Source of the DNA: Alphaproteobacteria bacterium
Lineage (GTDB): Bacteria; Pseudomonadota; Alphaproteobacteria; Micropepsales; Micropepsaceae
Direction: 5' to 3'
DNA: 12,434 nt
NCBI GenBank assembly: GCA_015654715.1
Contig: JAATGK010000477.1
Coordinates: 1-12,434 of the forward strand
Positions within the stretch are counted from its first letter, which is position 1. Each line of letters starts with the position of its first letter. A program made the position numbers and the translations under genes. Under the pieces are notes generated by a model. It made no database searches and was not told the origin of the DNA. It worked only from the letters and a program-made list of their open reading frames with translations. Below are positions 6,976 through 12,434 of this stretch, piece by piece.

Positions 6976-7130
6976 AGCTGCGCGTGTTGATTGCGTTCGC
7001 GGCCGCCGTGGCGCTGGCCGGTTGCGGCGTCAAAAGCGATCTCGAAAAGCCGACCGCGGCGGCGCAAAAGCCAGGGCCGCAAAAGAACGAAAAAGATCCC
7101 TCCAAGCCGCCGTCGCAGCTCGGCAAATGA
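6972..7130 (+). CDS. lptM: LptM-like small lipoprotein
   Basis: A 52-residue lipoprotein squeezed between argH and lysA, with four-base ATGA overlaps at both ends. The signal peptide [18 protein letters not shown] ends in the lipobox L15-A-G-C18. The mature start [10 protein letters not shown] resembles the CGxKGPLxxP of LptM (E. coli YifL). The rest is a short, disordered tail rich in K, P and Q. In E. coli LptM binds the LptD translocon and helps its oxidative maturation; a like role here is inferred from the lipobox-proximal motif and from the common placement of such lipoproteins beside lysA. Mature G19 gives no Asp retention signal. It is far shorter than most annotated genes and easily missed. 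Confidence 0.8.
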   Translation: MKLRVLIAFAAAVALAGCGVKSDLEKPTAAAQKPGPQKNEKDPSKPPSQLGK

Positions 7131-8392
7131 ACCACTTCCAATATAAAGACGGCGAGCTTTACGCCGAAGACGTGGCCTTGTCGGCGATCGCAGCCGCGGT
7201 CGGCACGCCGTTCTATTGCTATTCGACCGCGACGCTGGAACGCCATTACCGCGTTTTTGCCGATGCCATGCAGAAGGACGCGCTGGTCGCGTTCTCGGTC
7301 AAGGCCAACGGCAATCTGGCGGTGCTAAAGACGCTGGCATCGCTCGGTGCCGGCGCCGATGTGGTGTCGGGCGGAGAATTGAAGCGGGCGCTGGCCGCCG
7401 GTATCCCTGGCGAAAAGATCGTCTTCTCCGGCGTCGGCAAAACCAAAGCCGAGATGGCTGCCGCGCTGAAGGCCGGCATCTATCAGTTCAATGTCGAAAG
7501 CGAAGTCGAACTGCTGGCGCTTGACGAAGTCGCTGGCGCAGTCGGCGTCACGGCGCCGGTGGCGTTCCGCGTCAATCCCGACGTCGATGCCAAAACGCAT
7601 GCGAAGATCTCCACCGGCGGCGCCGAAACCAAATTCGGCATTCCGTGGAGCCACGTGCATGCGGCCTATGCGACCGCGGCGAAGCTGAAGCACATCGCCA
7701 TCGTCGGCGTCGATGTGCACATCGGCAGCCAGATCACGGACCTCGCGCCGTTCGAAACCGCCTTCACGCGCGTCGTCGAGCTGGTCGGCGAATTGCGCGC
7801 CAAAGGACATGCCATCAGCCGCATCGATCTCGGCGGTGGCCTCGGCGTGCCTTATCGCAACGACAATCTGCCGCCGCCCGATCCGGCTGCCTATGGGGCG
7901 CTGGCTTCCCGCATCACCAAGGACACCGGCGCACGCCTGATCATGGAGCCGGGACGGCTGATCGCCGCCAATGCCGGCCTCTTGGTCGCCTGCGTCATCT
8001 ATGTCAAGCAAGGCGAGAAAAAGCAGTTTTTGATCGTCGATGCGGCGATGAACGATCTCATCCGCCCCGCCCTCTATGACGCCTGGCACGAGATCGTGGC
8101 GGTTGCCGAACCCAAACCGGACACCGCCTGGACGCGTTACGACATCGTCGGACCGGTGTGTGAAACCTCCGACATTTTTGCAGCCGACCGGCCGCTTCCG
8201 GTTCTCAAATCCGATGACCGGATTGCGATTTTGTCGGCGGGTGCCTATGGCGCGACGATGTCGTCGGCCTACAATGCCCGGCCGCTGGCGGCCGAAGTGT
8301 TGGTGAAGGGCGGCGAATGGGCGGTGATACGGCCGCGGATGGACGATGACGCGTTATTCGGGAACGACAGAATTCCGGCCTGGCTGGGCTGA
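7127..8392 (+). CDS. lysA: diaminopimelate decarboxylase
   Basis: A 421-residue PLP enzyme that converts meso-diaminopimelate to lysine and CO2, the last step of lysine synthesis. ATG 7127 is chosen because it overlaps the lipoprotein stop in ATGA and the protein then begins [16 protein letters not shown] as expected; the frame stays open upstream into the lipoprotein gene, but that extension is spurious. Marks of fold III decarboxylases are K59 (AFSVKANGN, Schiff base), HIGSQ with H198, the phosphate loop GGGLG (236-240), EPGR (274-277), and C345-E346 in GPVCETSDIF, which completes the partner active site in the dimer. AGAYGATMSSAYNARP closes the site. All key residues are present. The 3' end overlaps the next gene by 47 bases. 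Confidence 0.97.
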   Translation: MNHFQYKDGELYAEDVALSAIAAAVGTPFYCYSTATLERHYRVFADAMQKDALVAFSVKANGNLAVLKTLASLGAGADVVSGGELKRALAAGIPGEKIVFSGVGKTKAEMAAALKAGIYQFNVESEVELLALDEVAGAVGVTAPVAFRVNPDVDAKTHAKISTGGAETKFGIPWSHVHAAYATAAKLKHIAIVGVDVHIGSQITDLAPFETAFTRVVELVGELRAKGHAISRIDLGGGLGVPYRNDNLPPPDPAAYGALASRITKDTGARLIMEPGRLIAANAGLLVACVIYVKQGEKKQFLIVDAAMNDLIRPALYDAWHEIVAVAEPKPDTAWTRYDIVGPVCETSDIFAADRPLPVLKSDDRIAILSAGAYGATMSSAYNARPLAAEVLVKGGEWAVIRPRMDDDALFGNDRIPAWLG

Positions 8393-10685
8393 ACGCGCCG
8401 AGCGTTACGTTGCGGCGGCGCGGTTCATCGTCGGCTTCGAACGCGTTTGGCCAAGACTGTGGCCCGCCACCGGCATTGCCGGGCTGAGCGTTGCGGCGGC
8501 GCTGTTCAATCTGTTTTCGCCATTGCCCTGGCCGCTGCATTCGCTGATTTTGGCGTGTCTGGTCACGGCCATCGCGCTGACGCTGTATTTCAATCTCGAG
8601 CACGTGCGGTGGCCACGCTGGGATGAAGGTGCCCGGCGGCTGGAACGCGACAGCGCGCTAAAGCATCGTCCGATCTCGGAAAGCTCCGACACACTCGCCG
8701 CCGGCACTGGCGATGCTTTTGCCGAGGAACTGTGGCGCGCCCATCTGAAGGCGCGGATCGGCCTGCTGCCGGCATTTCGCTTGGCGCTGCCGCACTCCCA
8801 ACTCGCCAAACGCGATCCGCGGGCGCTGCGCTATGGCGTCTTGGTGCTGATCGCGTTCGGGCTGATCATCGCGCGCGGCGACTGGTTGCAGCGTCTCGAA
8901 TCGATCTTCACGCCCAATCCCGGCCTGATCGCCACCATGGACGCCTGGATCGAGCCGCCTGCCTATACCGGCGAAGAGCCGGTCTATCTTGGCGCCAGCG
9001 GCAAGATCACGGTGCCAACCGGATCGGTGCTCAAGGTGCGCGTGCACGGCGCCGACCATCGCCCCTCGGTGACGCTCGACGATGTGCACTTTGGCGGCGA
9101 TAAAGGCGAATACGCCACCGAAGCCAAACTGACCGAAAACGATCACGTCCGGGTGCGGGCCGGCGGCCACACCATCGGCTCGTGGAAGATCACGCTGATC
9201 CCCGATAAGCCGCCGACCATCGCCTTTGCCGCGGCGCCGGCCGCCACCGAACGCCAAGCGCTGAAACTCAGCTATGTCTCGGGCGACGACTACGGCATTA
9301 CCGCGGCACGCGCGATCATCAAGCCGCATAACGGGCCCGGCGCACCGCTGATCGTCGATTTGCCGCTGCCGGAACACGCCGATCACCCGGTGACGCTGAC
9401 CAGTTTCCACGATCTCACCGAACACCCTTATGCCGGGCTGGTGGTCGACATCACGCTGGAGGCAATGGATGCGGGCGGCAACAAGGCGACCAGCGCCACC
9501 GTCACCTTCAAGCTGCCGCAGCGCATTTTCACCGACCCCTTGGCGCGAGCGCTGATCGAACTCCGCCAGAACCTCGCCACCGCGGGCTTGGCCGCGAAGC
9601 TACGCACCATCAAAACCCTCGATGCCTTGACCTATGCGCCCGAGCTGTTCTTCGAAGGCAAAAGCGCCCCTTATCTCGCTCTGCGTATGGCACTGCATTC
9701 GACCGAAGGCGCCGAAACCGGCGAGGATTTCAGGCGCATCGAAGATTTGTTGTGGCAGACCGCGGTGGGGCTCGAACATGGCGGGCTTCTCACCATGGCC
9801 GAACAACTGCGCCGCCTGCAGGCGATGATCATGCAGATGATGGCGCAAGGTGCGGCGCAAGCCGACATTGATGCGGCTCTCCAAAGTTACAACGAATTGA
9901 TGCAGCGCTATCTGGCGGCGCTTGCCCAAAACGCGCCCCAGAACGGCGGCGCCGGCGATCCCAATGCCAAGGTACTGGGCGATCAAGACATCGCCGCGCT
10001 GCTCAAAGCGATCCAGGACCTGAGCCAAGCCGGCGACCGGCCGAAGGCGATGCAGCTTCTGGCCATGCTGCAATCGCTTCTGGAAAATGCGCAAGCGGCA
10101 GGCGGCGGGGGTCAAGGCGGCACCGGCGGCGGCGATGCCGCGTCCGACCAAGCCCTCCAGGCGCTGGGCGATCTGATGGGCAAGCAACGCCTGTTGCTCG
10201 ACAAGACGTTCCGACAAGCCGACGGCAACGGTGATTCCAAGGACGGCGGCGCTAAAGGTCTGGCACAGCAACAAGGCCAAATCCGCGGCGATCTCGAAAC
10301 CCTGAAGAAAAAATCGGACAAAAAGGACGCTGGCGGACCCGATCTCGACAAGGCCGGGCGCTATATGGAGGACGCGCAGCAGGCGCTGTCGTTGTCCGAC
10401 TTCGGACGCGCTTCGACCTTGCAGAAATACGTGCTCGACGAATTACGCAAAGGCGCCGAAGCCGTCGCCAAAGCGGCGAGACAGACGCAAGGCCAGAACG
10501 GCCAAGACCCCCTCGGACGCAACCCTACGGCGCGCGGGACCAGCGGCGGCGACGTCCGCATTCCCGACGCACAAGTGCTGCAGCGGGCGCGCGACATCCT
10601 GATGGAACTGCGCCGCCGCGCCGGCCAACAAGGCCGCCCCAAGCAAGAGCTGGACTACATCGACCGGCTGCTCAAGCAGTTCTGA
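8346..10685 (+). CDS. TIGR02302 family (DUF4175) membrane protein of unknown role
   Basis: A 779-residue protein of a family known mainly from Alphaproteobacteria and without an assigned function. After WERLWP-like text (FERVWPRLWP) come two hydrophobic helices (about 41-59 and 64-82), and a third at about 162-177. After that the chain is probably periplasmic: beta-rich stretches (residues about 190-390), then long helical segments rich in Q, A and L, a glycine-rich patch (GGGGQGGTGGG, about 585-596), and a charged helical C-terminal end. This matches the family description of N-terminal membrane helices plus a low-complexity tail. ATG 8346 is the only good start; GGA lies six bases before it, giving a 47-base overlap with lysA. 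The coupling suggests a cell-envelope task, perhaps linked to the diaminopimelate branch, but that is speculation. Confidence 0.88.
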   Translation: MTRYSGTTEFRPGWAERAERYVAAARFIVGFERVWPRLWPATGIAGLSVAAALFNLFSPLPWPLHSLILACLVTAIALTLYFNLEHVRWPRWDEGARRLERDSALKHRPISESSDTLAAGTGDAFAEELWRAHLKARIGLLPAFRLALPHSQLAKRDPRALRYGVLVLIAFGLIIARGDWLQRLESIFTPNPGLIATMDAWIEPPAYTGEEPVYLGASGKITVPTGSVLKVRVHGADHRPSVTLDDVHFGGDKGEYATEAKLTENDHVRVRAGGHTIGSWKITLIPDKPPTIAFAAAPAATERQALKLSYVSGDDYGITAARAIIKPHNGPGAPLIVDLPLPEHADHPVTLTSFHDLTEHPYAGLVVDITLEAMDAGGNKATSATVTFKLPQRIFTDPLARALIELRQNLATAGLAAKLRTIKTLDALTYAPELFFEGKSAPYLALRMALHSTEGAETGEDFRRIEDLLWQTAVGLEHGGLLTMAEQLRRLQAMIMQMMAQGAAQADIDAALQSYNELMQRYLAALAQNAPQNGGAGDPNAKVLGDQDIAALLKAIQDLSQAGDRPKAMQLLAMLQSLLENAQAAGGGGQGGTGGGDAASDQALQALGDLMGKQRLLLDKTFRQADGNGDSKDGGAKGLAQQQGQIRGDLETLKKKSDKKDAGGPDLDKAGRYMEDAQQALSLSDFGRASTLQKYVLDELRKGAEAVAKAARQTQGQNGQDPLGRNPTARGTSGGDVRIPDAQVLQRARDILMELRRRAGQQGRPKQELDYIDRLLKQF

Positions 10686-10693
10686 AAATGATG

Positions 10694-10859
10694 TGTCATC
10701 CCGGCCAAGCGCTGCCCGGCGGCTGCTTGTGGATCACGTAACGGTGGGTGCAGCGCGCCGAGCCGGGACCCACTCAGACGCAAGTCAGGTTTTGGAGTAG
10801 GTCCCGGGTCGCGCCCGTATGCCAAACCGCTGCGGCTTCGCGGCGCGCCCGGGATGACA
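10694..10859. repeat. 166-base intergenic palindromic element
   Basis: Its ends are the perfect inverted repeats TGTCATCCCGG (10694-10704) and CCGGGATGACA (10849-10859). Nested inside are GCGCGCCG (10753-10760) with CGGCGCGC (10841-10848), CCGGGACCCACT (10763-10774) with AGTAGGTCCCGG (10796-10807, one mismatch), and a side arm CAAGC (10706-10710) with GCTTG (10725-10729). A small GAC-GCAA-GTC stem with a GNRA-type loop sits at the tip. No coding frame, tRNA shape or flanking target duplication is seen. It fills nearly all of the 186-base gap between two convergent genes. It resembles dispersed MITE- or REP-like repeats of alphaproteobacterial genomes and may also end transcription from both sides. 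Confidence 0.7.
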
Positions 10860-10871
10860 GCTCAAGAGCCG

Positions 10872-11384
10872 TTACTCGCACTTGGCGATGTAGGGCAGGG
10901 CGCGGTGATTACCGGAATCGTCCATGCCGTAGCCGACGATGAACTCGCGGGCACCGGTGAAGCAGGCGTAATCGGCCTTGGCAGTCGCATCGGACCTGAG
11001 CTTGTCGACCACCACCGCCGAAATCACCGACGTGGCACCGTATTCGAGAGCCAGTTCGCGCGCTTTCTTCATCGTGTGGCCGCCGTCGAGGACGCCGTCG
11101 ATCACCAGCACGTTCTTGCCGCGCAGGCTCTCGTTGGGGCCGATCAGGACCTTCACATTCTTGGTCGACTCGTGCCCGACATAGCTGCGCAACCAGAGGA
11201 ACTCGGTCGGAATGGAAATGCCTTCCACCGCCAGCGCCCGCAAGAGATCGGCGGCGAACACATAGGCGCCCACCAGGATCGGCACCGCCACATGCGGCAC
11301 AACGGATCCATGCGCGATGTCGTGGGCCAGGGCCTTCACGCGTTCCGCAATTATTTCTTCGCTATAGAGAATCGTTCGGCGCAT
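10872..11384 (-). CDS. HPRT-like phosphoribosyltransferase family protein
   Basis: A 170-residue type I phosphoribosyltransferase that best resembles hypoxanthine phosphoribosyltransferases, which make IMP/GMP from a base and PRPP. The purine-side features are kept: K128 in VVVDKLRS, and FIVGYGMDDSGNHRALPYIA (148-167). The flexible-loop Ser-Tyr is present in WLRSYVG. Two conserved sites differ: loop I reads ILVGAYVFAADLL where LKGG is usual, and the PRPP motif reads VLVIDGVLDGGHTM (92-105), with G97 in place of the second acidic residue, although D100 remains. Activity may be reduced or specificity changed. ATG 11384 overlaps the stop of the zinc-ribbon gene in TGATG, with GGGGAG two bases before it, so the pair is coupled. 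The hpt symbol is withheld because of these changes. Confidence 0.82.
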   Translation of the reverse strand: MRRTILYSEEIIAERVKALAHDIAHGSVVPHVAVPILVGAYVFAADLLRALAVEGISIPTEFLWLRSYVGHESTKNVKVLIGPNESLRGKNVLVIDGVLDGGHTMKKARELALEYGATSVISAVVVDKLRSDATAKADYACFTGAREFIVGYGMDDSGNHRALPYIAKCE

Positions 11385-12115
11385 CACTCCCCAGCTTTCG
11401 CAAGTTCTACTCGATAATTGGTCGCCTCATCCGGCGGGTTCGAAAGCTGGGTGACGAAGTGAGTGGATTGACCGGGCTTCAATGTGATGACATCCGGCGC
11501 GACGGTCCAGTGATAGACTTCGCGCTTATCGTTATCGACCAGCCCAATGCGAATCTGCGGCACCGGCAGCTCTCTGTCGGCCACATTGGTCAGAGTGCCG
11601 CTCACCGTCAAGACGAGCTGGCCGCCCCGCATTTCCCTGGAATTCTTGGTGTTGCCGATTTTCAGGCCGCTGAAGGCGACTTTCATCCCCAGCTTTGAGT
11701 AGACCGACGCGCTTTGCGGCCAGGTCTCGACAACCTGGTGGCGATAAACCGTCGCGACAACACCGAGCACAATCACAATCCCGGCCAAAGCCGCCCATCC
11801 GGTCTTCAGGAACCACGGCCGTTGCCAGAACCTCGGGCCCGAAGGGGCGGTGGGCGGCGCCTCGGCGGTGGCACTGTCCTGCGGCTCCGGGTCGCGCTCC
11901 TCAGGCTGTGCATAAGCCTCGCGCGGCGGCTCCGGGGTTTCGTTAGCGGGCTCGGACGACGGTGAATCAAGCTCGGGTTCCCACGACTCAGGCTCATCGG
12001 GAAGGGCATGCCAAACATTGCTGCAGCGCGCGCAGCGCACGTTGCGTCCAGCCGGTGGGAATTTCGCCGCATCGACTTCGTAGCGCGTCTGACAGGCCGG
12101 GCAGGTTAAAATCAT
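11384..12115 (-). CDS. MJ0042-type zinc-ribbon membrane protein with DUF3426-like tail
   Basis: A 243-residue protein. The N terminus MILTCPACQTRYEVD with C5, C8, C28 and C31 is a zinc ribbon of the MJ0042 type. An acidic, Pro/Glu-rich linker (about 38-95) follows, then a single membrane helix (about 104-124, KTGWAALAGIVIVLGVVATV). The C-terminal domain has the pattern LVLTVSGTLTNVADRELPVP ... LKPGQSTHFVTQLSNPP of DUF3426-like proteins, a beta-sandwich facing the periplasm. The layout suggests a cytoplasmic ribbon and an outer domain, possibly a sensor or assembly factor; no function is established. ATG 12115 is preferred over a TTG at 12136, since homologues start at the ribbon. The stop overlaps the phosphoribosyltransferase start by one base. 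It is divergent from ftsE. Confidence 0.8.
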   Translation of the reverse strand: MILTCPACQTRYEVDAAKFPPAGRNVRCARCSNVWHALPDEPESWEPELDSPSSEPANETPEPPREAYAQPEERDPEPQDSATAEAPPTAPSGPRFWQRPWFLKTGWAALAGIVIVLGVVATVYRHQVVETWPQSASVYSKLGMKVAFSGLKIGNTKNSREMRGGQLVLTVSGTLTNVADRELPVPQIRIGLVDNDKREVYHWTVAPDVITLKPGQSTHFVTQLSNPPDEATNYRVELAKAGE

Positions 12116-12230
12116 ACCGACGATCACAAGTGCCAAAATTAGTCGCCAAAAGGGGTGTGCCGCAAGCAGAGTAACCTAAAGGCCTGAAACACTCGTAACC
12201 AACACCCCCCAAGGTTATGGTCGCCAAACC
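12116..12230. promoter_or_regulatory. divergent intergenic region, zinc-ribbon gene / ftsE
   Basis: 115 bases lie between the two divergent starts. GTAACC occurs twice on plus (12171-12176 and 12195-12200), and TAACC (12196-12200) is mirrored by GGTTA (12213-12217). On minus, TTGCGG (12165-12160) and TAATTT (12141-12136) are spaced 18 bases but match consensus poorly. No CtrA-type TTAA-N7-TTAA box was found. The ftsE start has only AAGG (12211-12214), 16 bases upstream, so its ribosome site is poor. Confidence 0.3.
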
Positions 12231-12434
12231 ATGGTTCGCTTCGAAAATGTCGGGATGCGTTACGGCGCCGGTCCGGAGGTCTTAAGGGACGTCACCTTCG
12301 TCCTGGAGGCGGGCTCGTTTACCTTTTTGACCGGCCTGTCGGGCGCCGGCAAGACCACGCTTTTGAAGTTGATCTCGGTCGCGGAACGGCCGACGCGCGG
12401 CCTGATCACACTGTTCGGCCATGATCTGGCAACG
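12231..12434 (+). CDS. ftsE: cell division ATP-binding protein FtsE (3' truncated by window)
   Basis: The first 68 codons of an ABC ATPase run off the window end. MVRFENVGMRYGAGPEVLRD is the characteristic FtsE N terminus, with a tyrosine for base stacking, and TGLSGAGKTTLLK holds the Walker A motif (G35 to T43). Next comes the segment SVAERPTRGLITLFGHDLA. FtsE pairs with the membrane protein FtsX at the divisome and gates peptidoglycan hydrolases; ftsX would be expected just downstream, outside the window. ATG 12231 fits family starts. Another ATG at 12217 is out of frame. A generic ABC transporter ATPase is a less likely reading, given the N terminus and length before Walker A. Confidence 0.85.
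   Translation, partial: MVRFENVGMRYGAGPEVLRDVTFVLEAGSFTFLTGLSGAGKTTLLKLISVAERPTRGLITLFGHDLAT

Noticed and set aside
7022..7126. Upstream start for lysA
   Set aside because: It runs in another frame of the lipoprotein gene; ATG 7127 gives the expected N terminus and an ATGA overlap.
7325..8089. 254-residue minus-strand frame opposite lysA
   Set aside because: Mirror frame of a certain gene.
8658..10280. Two long minus-strand frames opposite the TIGR02302 gene (8658-9425, 9600-10280)
   Set aside because: Antisense to a continuous 779-codon gene; compositions are mirror-like.
10686..10871. tRNA, riboswitch or other RNA gene in the convergent gap
   Set aside because: The pairing is that of a palindromic repeat; no cloverleaf, anticodon arm or known aptamer core is seen.
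10854..11417. 187-residue plus-strand frame at the phosphoribosyltransferase locus
   Set aside because: Antisense to a protein with clear family motifs.
12217..12285. 22-codon out-of-frame reading frame from ATG 12217 overlapping ftsE
   Set aside because: AAGG is only two bases upstream of this ATG, the peptide matches nothing known, and most of it overlaps ftsE in another frame.

Overview
The window is a high-GC stretch of a chromosome from an alphaproteobacterium. The gene families and their order support this: argH, a small lipoprotein, lysA and a TIGR02302/DUF4175 membrane protein; an HPRT-like phosphoribosyltransferase beside an MJ0042 zinc-ribbon protein, divergent from ftsE; and etfB-etfA-hbd. 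I cannot assign genus or species. Nearly all of the DNA is coding, genes overlap by 1 to 47 bases, and no rRNA, tRNA, CRISPR array or complete insertion sequence is visible.

Layout. Bases 1-236 hold the last 77 codons of ftsK (KOPS-binding gamma domain). A 41-base copy of its 3' end lies 84 bases downstream and differs only by silent changes. A convergent gene (327-1586, minus) encodes a Tat-exported protein that resembles the Tiki/EreA/ChaN superfamily. The 178-base gap at 1587-1764 carries divergent promoters. It leads into etfB, etfA and hbd (1765-4391, plus), the electron-transfer and 3-hydroxyacyl-CoA dehydrogenase steps of acyl-CoA oxidation. A BrnT/BrnA-type toxin-antitoxin pair follows on minus (4446-4983), with a strong-looking promoter that abuts the toxin start codon.

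A membrane-anchored TlpA-like thioredoxin (5020-5583, minus) diverges from argH with only nine bases between the two start codons. argH begins a tightly overlapped plus-strand operon: argH, an LptM-like lipoprotein of 52 residues, lysA, and a 779-residue TIGR02302 membrane protein. It couples the last step of arginine synthesis, the last step of lysine synthesis and two envelope proteins on one transcript. After it comes a 166-base element with perfect 11-base terminal inverted repeats and nested hairpins (10694-10859), between convergent genes.

The right end has a minus-strand pair: a membrane zinc-ribbon protein (11384-12115), then an HPRT-like phosphoribosyltransferase (10872-11384) whose loop I and PRPP motif are altered at normally conserved positions. 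The pair diverges from ftsE, which runs off the window with its Walker A motif intact.

I do not see a large undescribed system here. The best leads are the silent-only ftsK 3' duplication (a possible attachment-site scar), the altered phosphoribosyltransferase, the structured 166-base element, and the apparently leaderless brnT transcript with an operator-like palindrome inside its promoter.
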